A stretch of DNA of 64,000 nt from Rhodoferax sp. BLA1 (lineage in GTDB: Bacteria; Pseudomonadota; Gammaproteobacteria; Burkholderiales; Burkholderiaceae_C): assembly GCF_013416775.1 (NCBI RefSeq), contig NZ_SZVI01000009.1, positions 1-64,000 of the forward strand, read 5' to 3'. Both the position numbers and the translations under genes were made by a program. The notes beneath the pieces are model-generated. The model had not been told where the DNA came from, searched no databases, and was given only the letters and a program-made list of their open reading frames with translations. The number at the start of each line of letters is the position of its first letter. Position 1 is the stretch's first letter. Shown one piece after another: positions 47,838-56,676 of this stretch.

Positions 47838-48770
47838 TCAGTTTTTGACTTCTTCGAAAGTGAACGCGGTGGCAATGCGAACCAGCGCGTATTCCAGAAT
47901 CAACCCAACCACACCAATCACAAAAATCGCGATGATGATGTTTTTGACGTTGAGGTTGTTCCACTCGTCCCAGACCCAGAAACCGATGCCGACACCACCG
48001 GTCAACATCTCGGCCGCCACAATCACCAGCCAGGCGGTGCCGACTGCCAGACGCACCCCGGTCAACATATAGGGCAGCACCGAGGGGAACAAAATCTTGG
48101 TGAGGATCTTCCACTCGCTCAGGTTCAGGACGCGGGCCACGTTCATGTAGTCCTGCGGCACCCGCTGCACACCGACAGCGGTGTTGATGATCATGGGCCA
48201 GATGCTGCAGATAAAAATGGTCCAGATCGCCGCCGGGTTGGCACCCTTGAACACCAGCAGGCCAATCGGCAACCAGGCCAGCGGTGACACCGGGCGCAGC
48301 AGGCTGATCAGCGGGTTGAACATGCGGCTCAGAAACTCAAACCGGCCAATCGCAAAACCGGCGGGAATACCGACCAGCGCCGCCAGGCCAAAACCCACGG
48401 CCACCCGTTCCAGGCTCATCAGGATGTTCCAGCCGACACCCTGGTCGTTCGGGCCGTTGCGGTAAAACGGGTCACTGAAGATCACCACCGCTTGTTTGAA
48501 AGTGTCGGCGGGTGAGGGGATGCTGCTGGCGGTGCTGATGCTCACCAGCGCCCAGATGCCGATCAGCAGTCCCAGCCCCAACAGCGGCGGTAACACGACC
48601 AGCCACAGGCCGCGCCAGTCGTAGCCCGGTGTTTGTAGGTCTTTTGGGCCTGTAGCCCTTGTTGAATCTGGGCTGATAGCTATATTTGTCATAGTACCTT
48701 GCGGATTGGAAGACGTAACCGTTACTGAGCCAGAAGCTTCCAGTGGAGAGTGAAATACAGCGCTGACCAT
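47838..48770 (-). CDS. nrtB: Nitrate ABC transporter permease
   Basis: 310 residues with about six membrane helices and the EAA-loop region LNLSEWKILTKILFPSVLPYM. The N-terminal 55 residues are polar. They include AISPDSTRATGPKDLQ, encoded by a dispersed palindrome (residues about 27-43). The ATG at 48770 follows AAAGGAACCACC. A second in-frame ATG at 48695 with AAGG upstream would remove 25 residues and is a fair alternative. Confidence 0.93.
   Translation of the reverse strand: MVSAVFHSPLEASGSVTVTSSNPQGTMTNIAISPDSTRATGPKDLQTPGYDWRGLWLVVLPPLLGLGLLIGIWALVSISTASSIPSPADTFKQAVVIFSDPFYRNGPNDQGVGWNILMSLERVAVGFGLAALVGIPAGFAIGRFEFLSRMFNPLISLLRPVSPLAWLPIGLLVFKGANPAAIWTIFICSIWPMIINTAVGVQRVPQDYMNVARVLNLSEWKILTKILFPSVLPYMLTGVRLAVGTAWLVIVAAEMLTGGVGIGFWVWDEWNNLNVKNIIIAIFVIGVVGLILEYALVRIATAFTFEEVKN
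48643..48692. repeat. Dispersed palindrome, copy 7 (inside nrtB)
   Basis: AGCCCTTGTTGAATCTGGGCT (48654-48674) followed by GATAGCTATATTTG, same orientation as copy 1; in frame in the nrtB N-terminus. Confidence 0.75.
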
Positions 48771-48820
48771 GGTGGTTCCTTTCCAAATAGAGCGTGATGC
48801 ACGCAGGGTTCACCGCGAGG

Positions 48821-48900
48821 ACCGCCTCACCACCGGTTTTGCCGGGGGGCTGTCCTCCCTAGAGGCAACGTGGTTACGTTGCGGGAATGCGTGAGGTGGG
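48821..48900. repeat. GC-rich REP-like element between nrtA and nrtB
   Basis: A CCGGTTTTGCCGG variant (48833-48845) of the hairpin found at 25967 and 46822, followed by a region with GCAACGTGGTTACGTTGC (48866-48883), a further 7-bp stem-loop. It fills most of the 132-bp gap. Confidence 0.55.
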
Positions 48901-48902
48901 TT

Positions 48903-50147
48903 TTAGGCTTTGACCTTGAACCCGTCGGCGTATTTCTTGGGGTCCTTGCCGTCCCAGACCACACCATCCATCAGCTTGGAGGTGCGCATCACGTCCTTCG
49001 GAATCGGCGTTTTGCTGGCGGTGGCAGCCTGTTTGTAAAGCTCGATCTGGTTGATCTGTTTGGCCACGGTCAGGTAGTCTGGGTGTTCTTTGAGCAAACC
49101 CCAGCGTTTGTGCTGGGTCAGGAACCACATGCCGTCTGACAGGTACGGAAAATTCACCGCGCCGTCGTTGAAGAACTTCATGTAGTTCGGGTCGTCCCAG
49201 GTTTTACCCATGCCGTTTTGGTAACGCCCCAGAATGCGCTGGTTGATCGCATCGACACTGGTGTTCACGTAACTCTTGGCGGCGATGGTCTCGGCCATTT
49301 TGTTTTTGTTTTGCAGACCCGCGTCAATCCACTGGCTGGCCTCCAGAATCGCGGCGGTCACGGCGCGTGCGGTGTTGGGGTATTTCTTGACAAACTCGCC
49401 GGTGGTGCCCAGCACCTTTTCTGGGTGGTCTTTCCAGATGTCCTGGCTGGTGGTCGCAGTGATGCCAATGCCGTCGATGATGGCGCGGTGGTTCCATGGC
49501 TCACCCACGCTGTAGCCGTCCATGTTGCCCACCCGCATATTGGCCACCATTTGTGGTGGCGGCACGGTGATCACCTTGGCGTCGGTCATCGGGTTGATGC
49601 CGTTGGCAGCCATCCAGTAATACAACCACATGGCGTGGGTGCCGGTTGGGAAGGTCTGGGCGAAGGTGTATTCGCGCTTCTCGCTGGCCATCAGCTTGGC
49701 CAGGCTCGGGCCGTCGACCGCGCCTTTGTCCGCCAGTTTTTTGGACAGCGTGATGGCCTGGCCGTTGTTGTTGAGGGTCATCAACACCGCCATGTCTTTT
49801 TTGGCACCGCCAATGCCCATGTGCACGCCATAGACCAAGCCATACAACACATGGGCAAAGTCCAGCTCGCCGGTGGTGAGTTTGTCGCGCACGCCGGCCC
49901 AGCTGGCTTCTTTGGTAGGAATGATCTTGACGCCGTATTTTTTGTCCAGACCCAGTTCGGCCGCCATGACCACGCTGGCGCAGTCGGTCAGCGGGATGAA
50001 ACCGATCTTGACCTCGGTTTTTTCGGGGGCGTCGGAGCCAGCGGCATAGACCGAGGCGCGTAACGCCGGGCTGATGCCCAAAGCGCCCACGGCGGCAGTT
50101 TGCAAAACAGCACGGCGGCTGAGGCTGGGTTTGAGAAGCTCGGTCAT
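48903..50147 (-). CDS. nrtA: Nitrate ABC transporter substrate-binding protein
   Basis: 414 residues from the ATG at 50147 (GAGGGATATTGCC upstream). A Tat-type signal, SRRAVLQTAAVGALGISPA (twin Arg at 11-12), precedes the NrtA/NasF binding domain: KIGFIPLTDCASVVMAAELG, GLVYGVHMGIGGAKKDM, VGEPWNHRAIIDG. The protein should bind nitrate in the periplasm. First structural gene behind the long regulated leader. Confidence 0.95.
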   Translation of the reverse strand: MTELLKPSLSRRAVLQTAAVGALGISPALRASVYAAGSDAPEKTEVKIGFIPLTDCASVVMAAELGLDKKYGVKIIPTKEASWAGVRDKLTTGELDFAHVLYGLVYGVHMGIGGAKKDMAVLMTLNNNGQAITLSKKLADKGAVDGPSLAKLMASEKREYTFAQTFPTGTHAMWLYYWMAANGINPMTDAKVITVPPPQMVANMRVGNMDGYSVGEPWNHRAIIDGIGITATTSQDIWKDHPEKVLGTTGEFVKKYPNTARAVTAAILEASQWIDAGLQNKNKMAETIAAKSYVNTSVDAINQRILGRYQNGMGKTWDDPNYMKFFNDGAVNFPYLSDGMWFLTQHKRWGLLKEHPDYLTVAKQINQIELYKQAATASKTPIPKDVMRTSKLMDGVVWDGKDPKKYADGFKVKA

Positions 50148-50478
50148 GGCAATATCCCTCAACGTTTCAAAAGCAGACAACAAAAAAGGCGTCCTCACGT
50201 GACATATCGCTTGTTAAAAGCCATATGCCCGTGGGGACGCCTTTGTCCTTTGGATCACCACCTAGCCCGCCGTTGGACCGGGTAACAATCACGACCCGTG
50301 AGGGTCTTGTGGTGAGTTATGCAATGTCTGTGCCAGGAGTTTTGGTGGGATTTGGGTGAGTTCTGGGCACAAATCTGCCGGCTTGCACGTTAAAAGGGCA
50401 CCTTGGATGTGCAATGCACCATCTCGAACCGAAGTTGGTGCAAAAAAAGCCGTTCGTACCCGCCTGCGCCCTCTGCGG
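50148..50478 (-). promoter_or_regulatory. nrtA (nas) leader region with antitermination layout
   Basis: 331 bp without a gene, between nasT and nrtA. The nrtA-proximal end holds a strong intrinsic terminator. G/C-rich self-complementary stretches (for example GACCC-TCAC-GGGTC, plus-strand 50292-50305) lie upstream, where ANTAR proteins bind paired hairpins. I could not resolve a canonical hexaloop pair by eye. The layout, with an ANTAR regulator immediately upstream, matches NasT/NasR-controlled nas leaders. Confidence 0.7.
50182..50244 (-). terminator. Leader terminator upstream of nrtA
   Basis: On the minus strand AAAGGCGTCCCCACG (50244-50230) pairs with CGTGAGGACGCCTTT (50199-50185), a 15-bp stem with one G-U pair, followed by TTTTTTG. 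It lies 38 bp before nrtA, so default transcription would stop here unless antiterminated. Confidence 0.85.
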
Positions 50479-51126
50479 TTAGCCCAGCAGGTCAGCCACA
50501 TCCAGCATACGTTGGGCCACATCGACCAAGCGCAGGTTTTTGTCCATGGCGGTTTTGCGCAGCCGGGCATAAGCTTCACCCTCGCTCAGGTGCTGGCGCT
50601 CCATCAGCACCGCCTTGGCACGTTCAATCACTTTGCGGTCTTTGAGTTCGGCGCTGAGTTCATTGACTTCGCTCCTGGCGTCGGCCAGTTCCTTGAGCAA
50701 GGCTTGTTCGTGGTGGAAGCGGGCGATGGCCACGTCCAGAATCGGGCGGATGCGCTCCGGTGACAGGCCCGCCACGATGTAGGCCGACACACCTGCGGCC
50801 ACAGCGGCGCGCACATGGGAGGTGTCGTTGTCGTTGGTGAACATGACGATCGGGCGACGTGCATCACGGGTGGCGATGACCACATGCTCGAGCGCGTCAC
50901 GCGCTTCACTCTCGGCATCCACAATCACCAAGTCCGGTTGCAATTGCGCCAGACGTTCGGTCAAAAACACGTCTGCCGGGATGGACGCCACCAAGTTGAA
51001 GCCGCTTTCCAGCAGCCCGATGCGCAGGCTGCGCGAGCGTTCGGCCAGCGCCAACGCATGTTCACCTGAACTCTCGGAAATATCCAGATCAGGAGCAATC
51101 ACAACAATTCTGAGGGCTTCAACCAT
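50479..51126 (-). CDS. nasT: ANTAR-domain response regulator NasT
   Basis: 215 residues. A receiver-like domain (about 5-135, with DLVIVDAESEARDALEH at the phospho-site position) joins a coiled segment (HHEQALLKELADARSEVNEL) and the ANTAR domain (about 155-212: LKDRKVIERAKAVLMERQHLSEGEAYARLR). ANTAR proteins bind nascent RNA and prevent termination. In Azotobacter and Paracoccus NasT does this for nas genes, restrained by the nitrate sensor NasS. No separate nasS is seen here. Located directly upstream of the terminator-bearing nrtA leader. Confidence 0.9.
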   Translation of the reverse strand: MVEALRIVVIAPDLDISESSGEHALALAERSRSLRIGLLESGFNLVASIPADVFLTERLAQLQPDLVIVDAESEARDALEHVVIATRDARRPIVMFTNDNDTSHVRAAVAAGVSAYIVAGLSPERIRPILDVAIARFHHEQALLKELADARSEVNELSAELKDRKVIERAKAVLMERQHLSEGEAYARLRKTAMDKNLRLVDVAQRMLDVADLLG

Positions 51127-51340
51127 GGTTTATTCAAGCAAAACACAGACCATGCCAAACGTCGGTCGAACCGGACCGGGTGTATTCGCTGCAGAAGTCG
51201 TTATATGAGGTCCATCGGGGTGTTGGCATCACCGGATTGTGATCGACACGGGAAAACACCGGTTGGTCATGGTTTCACAGCCTTCAGTTGTGAACTACAG
51301 ACCTCGGGTTCAAACGGTGACTCAACCGTGCCATCAATAA

Positions 51341-51363
51341 AAAACCCGCACAAGGCGGGTTTT
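51341..51363. terminator. Intrinsic terminator after hppA
   Basis: AAAACCCGC-ACAAG-GCGGGTTTT with a T-run on the minus strand side (complement of the A-run at 51339-51344). It ends hppA. The rest of the 259-bp gap to nasT (51127-51385) should hold the nasT promoter, which I could not identify. Confidence 0.82.
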
Positions 51364-51385
51364 TGGAGGAGGGGTGGTGAACCGA

Positions 51386-53449
51386 TCAGCCGCCGTGGAG
51401 CTTCATCATCACCGGCACAATCAGCAGCGCCACGATGTTGATGATCTTGATCAGCGGGTTCACGGCCGGGCCTGCGGTGTCTTTGTAGGGGTCGCCCACG
51501 GTGTCGCCGGTCACGGCAGCTTTGTGGGTCTCAGAACCCTTGCCACCAAAATGGCCGTCTTCGATGTATTTCTTGGCGTTGTCCCAGGCGCCGCCACCGG
51601 TACACATCGAGATCGCCACAAACAGGCCGGTCACGATGGTGCCCATCAGCAAACCACCCAAAGCCGCCGGGCCAAGGATCAGGCCCACCAAAATCGGCGC
51701 CACCACCGGCAGCAGCGATGGGATCATCATTTCCTTGATGGCCGCGGTGGTCAACATGTCGACTGCGCGGCCGTATTCGGGCTTGGCAGTACCTTCCATG
51801 ATGCCCTTGATCTCGCGGAACTGGCGGCGCACTTCGACCACCACGCTACCCGCAGCGCGGCCCACCGCTTCCATCGCCATGGCGCCAAACAGGTAGGGAA
51901 TCAGGCCACCGATGAACAGGCCGATGATGACCATCGGGTCGCTCAGATCAAAGGTGATGTGTTTGCCATAGACATCGAGTTTGTGGGTGTAGTCGGCAAA
52001 CAGCACCAGCGCGGCCAGACCGGCCGAACCAATCGCGTAACCTTTGGTCACCGCCTTGGTGGTGTTGCCCACCGCGTCCAGCGGGTCGGTGATGTCACGC
52101 ACGCTGGCGGGCATTTCACTCATTTCGGCAATACCACCGGCGTTGTCGGTGATCGGGCCGTAGGCGTCCAGCGCCACGATGATGCCGGCCATGCTGAGCA
52201 TGGAGGTGGCCGCAATCGCAATCCCGTACAAACCAGCCAGTTCGTAAGCCGAATAAATGCCTGCACAAACAAACAACACCGGCCAGGCGGTGGAGCGCAT
52301 CGACACACCCAGACCGGCAATGATGTTGGTGCCATGGCCTGTTGTAGAGGCTTCGGCAATGTGCTGCACTGGTTTGTATTGGGTGCCGGTGTAGTACTCG
52401 GTGATCCAGACCAGCACACCGGTCAGCACCAGGCCCACGGTGCAGGCGCCAAACAGGCTGCCTGCGCCAATGATGCGGCCATCGGCCAGCGTCAGCGCTT
52501 GCGGGAACAGGCTTTGGGTCACAAAATAAAACGCCACCAGCGACAGACCACCGGCCACCGCCAGGCCCTTGTAGAGCGCAGGCATCACGTTTTTCATGCC
52601 AGGTGAGGCCTTGACAAAGAAGCAACCGATGATGGATGCCACGATCGACACCGCGCCGAGGGCCAGCGGGTACAACACCGCGTTGGGGCCGACGCCGGTG
52701 ATCAGCAGGGCGCCCAGCACCATGGTGGCGATCAGGGTCACGGCGTAGGTTTCAAACAGGTCAGCGGCCATACCGGCGCAGTCACCCACGTTGTCACCGA
52801 CGTTGTCGGCAATCACCGCCGGGTTGCGCGGGTCATCTTCCGGGATGCCGGCCTCGACCTTGCCCACCAGGTCAGCGCCCACGTCAGCACCTTTGGTGAA
52901 GATACCGCCGCCCAAGCGGGCAAAAATCGAGATCAGCGAGGAGCCAAAGGCAAAACCGATCAGCGGGTTGAGTTTGGCTGCAGTGGCCACGCCGTCCGGT
53001 ACCAGGAACCAGTAAAAACCGGTCACGCCCAGCAGGCCCAAGCCCACCACCAGCATGCCGGTGATGGCGCCGCCACGGAAAGCCACGTCCAACGCCGGGC
53101 CAATGCCCTTGGTGGCCGCTTGAGCGGTACGCACATTGGCGCGCACCGACACATTCATACCGATGAAACCACAAGCGCCTGAGAGCACCGCGCCCACCAC
53201 AAAACCGACTGCACTCAAGGGGTCCAGAAACACACCAATCAGCACAGCGAGCACCACGCCGACCACGGCGATGGTTTTGTACTGGCGGGCCAGGTAGGCT
53301 GCCGCACCGGTCTGGATGGCAGCCGCAATGTCTTGCATACGCTGGTTGCCAGCATCTTGGGAAAGGATCCAGCTACGGGCCCAGAAGCCATAGCCGACGG
53401 CGATCAAGCCGCAGATAAGCGCCAGAATCAGCGCAGAGTTGCCTGTCAT
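51386..53449 (-). CDS. hppA: Membrane-bound proton-translocating pyrophosphatase
   Basis: 687 residues from the ATG at 53449 (CAGGAGATTTATCAA upstream), about 16 membrane helices. Couples hydrolysis of pyrophosphate to ion pumping. Catalytic regions: [20 protein letters not shown], then [30 protein letters not shown] has Lys at the position (Ala460 in the K+-dependent type) that marks K+-independent H+-PPases, so proton pumping without K+ is predicted. It is divergent from the soluble pyrophosphatase gene. Confidence 0.96.
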   Translation of the reverse strand: MTGNSALILALICGLIAVGYGFWARSWILSQDAGNQRMQDIAAAIQTGAAAYLARQYKTIAVVGVVLAVLIGVFLDPLSAVGFVVGAVLSGACGFIGMNVSVRANVRTAQAATKGIGPALDVAFRGGAITGMLVVGLGLLGVTGFYWFLVPDGVATAAKLNPLIGFAFGSSLISIFARLGGGIFTKGADVGADLVGKVEAGIPEDDPRNPAVIADNVGDNVGDCAGMAADLFETYAVTLIATMVLGALLITGVGPNAVLYPLALGAVSIVASIIGCFFVKASPGMKNVMPALYKGLAVAGGLSLVAFYFVTQSLFPQALTLADGRIIGAGSLFGACTVGLVLTGVLVWITEYYTGTQYKPVQHIAEASTTGHGTNIIAGLGVSMRSTAWPVLFVCAGIYSAYELAGLYGIAIAATSMLSMAGIIVALDAYGPITDNAGGIAEMSEMPASVRDITDPLDAVGNTTKAVTKGYAIGSAGLAALVLFADYTHKLDVYGKHITFDLSDPMVIIGLFIGGLIPYLFGAMAMEAVGRAAGSVVVEVRRQFREIKGIMEGTAKPEYGRAVDMLTTAAIKEMMIPSLLPVVAPILVGLILGPAALGGLLMGTIVTGLFVAISMCTGGGAWDNAKKYIEDGHFGGKGSETHKAAVTGDTVGDPYKDTAGPAVNPLIKIINIVALLIVPVMMKLHGG

Positions 53450-53679
53450 TTGATAAATCTCCTGAAGTTGCTTCGCGAGGGAGTGGTGCAACGCAATCGG
53501 CACCACCGCTGCGTTGCTTCCTCGCCTCCGCGCACCCGTGAGGTGACTGCAGGGACGGTTGGCCAACGGGCAGACTGTAACGCCAAAAATGCGGCTGTTG
53601 GGCCGCTTGAAAGGGGCCAGTCAGTAAAATCAGACTTAATCTCAGATGTTCTTGATTTAAACCAAACCGTGCACAAACC

Positions 53680-54219
53680 ATGTCATTAAATACCGTTACC
53701 CCCGGCTCTAAAGTGCCTGAAGAGTTCAATGTCATCATCGAAATCCCGATGAATGCCGACCCGGTCAAGTACGAGGTGGACCACGAAACGCACGCGATTT
53801 ATGTCGACCGTTTTATGAGCACGGCCATGCATTACCCCACCAACTACGGTTATGTGCCACAAACCATCAGCGGTGACGGTGACCCGGTGGATGTGCTGGT
53901 GGTCACCCCGGTGCCCCTGATCCCGGGGGTGGTGGTGACCTGCCGTGCCGTCGGCATCCTGAAGATGGAAGACGAAGCCGGTATGGACGGCAAGGTGCTG
54001 GCGGTGCCGATCGACAAGATTCTGTCGCTCTACAGCCGCTGGAAAAAGCCGGAAGACTTGCAACCCTTGCGCCTGAAGACCATTGCCCACTTCTTTGAAC
54101 ACTACAAAGATCTGGAAGACGGCAAATGGGTCAAGATCCTGGGTTGGGAAGGCCCCGAAGCCGCTCACCAGGAAATTCTGGAAGGCATTGAAAACTTCAA
54201 GAACTTCAAGAAAAAGTAA
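53680..54219 (+). CDS. ppa: Soluble inorganic pyrophosphatase (family I)
   Basis: 179 residues. Signature SGDGDPVDVLV holds the metal ligands Asp66, Asp68 and Asp71; YPTNYGYVPQT also fits family I. Cytoplasmic, Mg-dependent hydrolysis of pyrophosphate. It starts 230 bp from hppA in the opposite direction, so both pyrophosphatases share one promoter region. A dispersed palindrome and a terminator follow. Confidence 0.97.
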   Translation: MSLNTVTPGSKVPEEFNVIIEIPMNADPVKYEVDHETHAIYVDRFMSTAMHYPTNYGYVPQTISGDGDPVDVLVVTPVPLIPGVVVTCRAVGILKMEDEAGMDGKVLAVPIDKILSLYSRWKKPEDLQPLRLKTIAHFFEHYKDLEDGKWVKILGWEGPEAAHQEILEGIENFKNFKKK

Positions 54220-54230
54220 GCCATTTATGC

Positions 54231-54270
54231 CTTCAGCCCTTATTCAATAAGGGCTGATAGCTCTTGAAAT
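54231..54270. repeat. Dispersed palindrome, copy 8 (after ppa)
   Basis: The core AGCCCTTATTCAATAAGGGCT (54235-54255) has perfect 10-bp arms around one base, followed by GATAGCTCTTGAAATT. It lies just before the ppa terminator. Confidence 0.8.
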
Positions 54271-54282
54271 TAGAGCATTTAG

Positions 54283-54316
54283 AGCGCCTGTTTGTGGACA
54301 CAGCAGGCGCTTTTTG
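54283..54316 (+). terminator. Terminator after ppa
   Basis: AGCGCCTG (54283-54290) pairs with CAGGCGCT (54304-54311), followed by TTTT. Confidence 0.8.
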
Positions 54317-54396
54317 CTGCTTGGCCCCAAACCCAGTGTTGTGACAGAGCGCGGGCCTAAACTTGTCCTTCTGTTTTGGAAAGGACGGCAAACCCC

Positions 54397-55251
54397 ATGA
54401 AGTTGTTGCGTTACGGCCCGGCGGGCCAGGAAAAACCCGGTGTGCTGGATGCCAACGGCCAGGTGCGGTCTTTGAGTGCCTTGGTCGACGACATTGGCGG
54501 CACCACCTTGTCGCCCAAGTGTCTGGCGCATCTGCGCAGCCTGGACCTGAACAGTCTGCCGCTGGTTCCAGGTGTGCCGCAGCAGGACCTGCGCCTGGGG
54601 CCGTGTGTGGCCAAGGTGGGCAAATGCATCTGTATCGGTCTGAACTATGCCGACCATGCGGCAGAGTCCGGTATGCCGGTGCCGCCCGAGCCCGTGGTGT
54701 TTGGCAAATGGACCAGCGCCCTGAGCGGCCCGGACGACGCGGTACATATCCCCCGGGGTTCCCTCAAAACCGACTGGGAGGTGGAGCTGGCGGTGGTGAT
54801 CGGGCAGGGCGGAAGCCACATTGCAGAGGCCGACGCGATGCAGCATGTGGCCGGTTACTGCGTGATGAACGATGTGTCCGAGCGCGACTTTCAGCTCAAC
54901 CGCAGCGGCACCTGGGACAAGGGCAAGGGCTGTGACACCTTCGGCCCGCTGGGTCCGTGGTTGGTGACCGCTGACGAGGTGCCTGACCCGCAGGCGCTGT
55001 CACTGTGGCTGGAGGTGGACGGCCACCGCTACCAAAACGGCAGCACAGCCACCATGGTCTACCAGGTGCCGTTCCTGGTCAGTTACCTGAGCCGCTTCAT
55101 GAGTTTGCAGCCTGGCGACGTGATCTCCACCGGCACCCCACCTGGTGTTGGCATGGGCCAGAAGCCACAGGTTTTCCTGCGCGCCGGCCAGACCATGCGG
55201 TTAGGTGTTGAGGGGCTGGGTGTGCAGACGCAGCGGTTGGTGCAGGGGTAA
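54397..55251 (+). CDS. Fumarylacetoacetate hydrolase family protein
   Basis: 284 residues from the ATG at 54397 (AAAGGACGG upstream). FAH-fold enzymes cleave or decarboxylate beta-diketo or similar acids with a bound Mg or Mn. Marks: CIGLNYADHAAESG, EPVVFGKWTSALSGP, DWEVELAVVIG (the metal-binding acids) and DVISTGTPPGVGMGQ. Sequence style is that of the family often labelled ureidoglycolate lyase, but substrate cannot be told. Single gene between two terminators. Confidence 0.88.
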   Translation: MKLLRYGPAGQEKPGVLDANGQVRSLSALVDDIGGTTLSPKCLAHLRSLDLNSLPLVPGVPQQDLRLGPCVAKVGKCICIGLNYADHAAESGMPVPPEPVVFGKWTSALSGPDDAVHIPRGSLKTDWEVELAVVIGQGGSHIAEADAMQHVAGYCVMNDVSERDFQLNRSGTWDKGKGCDTFGPLGPWLVTADEVPDPQALSLWLEVDGHRYQNGSTATMVYQVPFLVSYLSRFMSLQPGDVISTGTPPGVGMGQKPQVFLRAGQTMRLGVEGLGVQTQRLVQG

Positions 55252-55293
55252 GCGGCTGTCAAGCTGCTGTTGAATTCGCCCCAGCCCAAATAC

Positions 55294-55371
55294 AAAAAGC
55301 CCAACGGGATTCAGTTAGGCTTTTTCATTTTTGGTATTAGCCCCTTGCGTGGTCTGTTCGCGAGGGGCTTG
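55294..55371. terminator. Paired terminator hairpins between the FAH and thiolase genes
   Basis: AAAAAGCCCAAC..GTTAGGCTTTTT (55294-55325) suits plus-strand transcription. AGCCCCTTGCG..CGCGAGGGGCT (about 55340-55371) is a second stem on the thiolase side. The two genes converge here. Confidence 0.8.
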
Positions 55372-55377
55372 CTTTTG

Positions 55378-56565
55378 TCAGCCTTGCCGCTCAAAAATAG
55401 CCGCAATCCCTTGGCCGCCGCCAATACACATGGTGACCAGCGCGTAGCGACCACCAATACGTTCCAGTTCGTACAGTGCTTTGACCGTGATCAGTGCCCC
55501 GGTGGCGCCAATCGGGTGGCCCAGTGAAATGCCGGAACCGTTTGGGTTGACCTTGGCTGGGTCCAGGCCCAGATCGCGGCTCACGGCACAGGCTTGTGCG
55601 GCAAAGGCTTCGTTGGCTTCGATCACATCCATGTCATTGACCGTGAGCCCGGCTTTTTTCAGGGCCATCTGGCTGGCGGGTACTGGGCCGATACCCATGT
55701 ACTTCGGGTCGACACCCGCATGGGCGTAGGCCACCAGGCGTGCCAAGGGTGCGAGACCACGGGCCTTGGCGGTGGCAGCTTCCATCAGCACCACGGCGGC
55801 GGCGGCGTCGTTGATGCCGGAGGCGTTGCCCGCAGTCACGGTACCACCTTCTTTCATGAACGCTGGTTTGAGTTTGCTCAGTTCTGCCAGGGTGCAATTG
55901 GGGCGGAAGTGTTCGTCGGTCTCAAAAGCGACATCTCCTTTGCGGCTTTTTAAGATCACCGGCACGATCTGGCTTTTAAAACGGCCTTCTTCGATGGCAC
56001 GTTGGGCACGGTTGTGGCTTTCCACGGCCAGCGCGTCCTGGTCGTCGCGGCTGATGCCCCACTTGGCGGCAATGTTCTCGGCGGTCAAACCCATGTGGAT
56101 GGTCTCGAATGGGTCGTGCAGTGCACCCACCATCATGTCGATCATTTTGCTGTCGCCCATGCGCACACCCCAGCGCATGTTCAGGCTGGCATAAGGTGCT
56201 CGGCTCATGTTTTCGGCACCACCGCCAATGGCCACATCCGTGTCACCCAGCAAGATGGATTGGCTGGCCGACACAATGGCTTGCAGGCCTGAGCCGCACA
56301 GGCGGTTGACGTTAAAAGCCGGTGTGGCCTCGGGACAACCACCATGGATGGCCGCCACGCGTGACAGATACATGTCTTTGGGCTCGGTATTGACCACATG
56401 GCCAAACACCACATGCCCCACCTCTTTGCCCTCCACCTTGGCCCGCGACAGCACTTCGCGCACCACCTGAGCCGCCAGATCTGTCGGGGCAATGTCCTTG
56501 AGGCTGCCTCCGTAGGTACCGATGGCAGTGCGAACTGCACTCACAACAACAACGTCACGACCCAT
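55378..56565 (-). CDS. bktB: Acetyl-CoA C-acetyltransferase / beta-ketothiolase
   Basis: 395 residues, full-length thiolase. Nucleophile Cys90 in NVNRLCGSGLQAI, His350 in GHPIGATGA, and Cys380 in CIGGGQG. The full set of catalytic residues is present. It condenses or cleaves acyl-CoA, probably for polyhydroxyalkanoate or short-chain fatty acid metabolism. The sequence style is closer to BktB than PhaA, which is a tentative symbol. Single gene. Confidence 0.9.
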   Translation of the reverse strand: MGRDVVVVSAVRTAIGTYGGSLKDIAPTDLAAQVVREVLSRAKVEGKEVGHVVFGHVVNTEPKDMYLSRVAAIHGGCPEATPAFNVNRLCGSGLQAIVSASQSILLGDTDVAIGGGAENMSRAPYASLNMRWGVRMGDSKMIDMMVGALHDPFETIHMGLTAENIAAKWGISRDDQDALAVESHNRAQRAIEEGRFKSQIVPVILKSRKGDVAFETDEHFRPNCTLAELSKLKPAFMKEGGTVTAGNASGINDAAAAVVLMEAATAKARGLAPLARLVAYAHAGVDPKYMGIGPVPASQMALKKAGLTVNDMDVIEANEAFAAQACAVSRDLGLDPAKVNPNGSGISLGHPIGATGALITVKALYELERIGGRYALVTMCIGGGQGIAAIFERQG

Positions 56566-56676
56566 TTTTGTCTCCTCTGTGGTTTAAAAACATAGCGTCG
56601 ATTCATCTTAGCCGTCACCCCTGCAAGTGGCTACCCAGGCAGACCCTAAGATCGGCCATATTCATTGAAACAGTGG

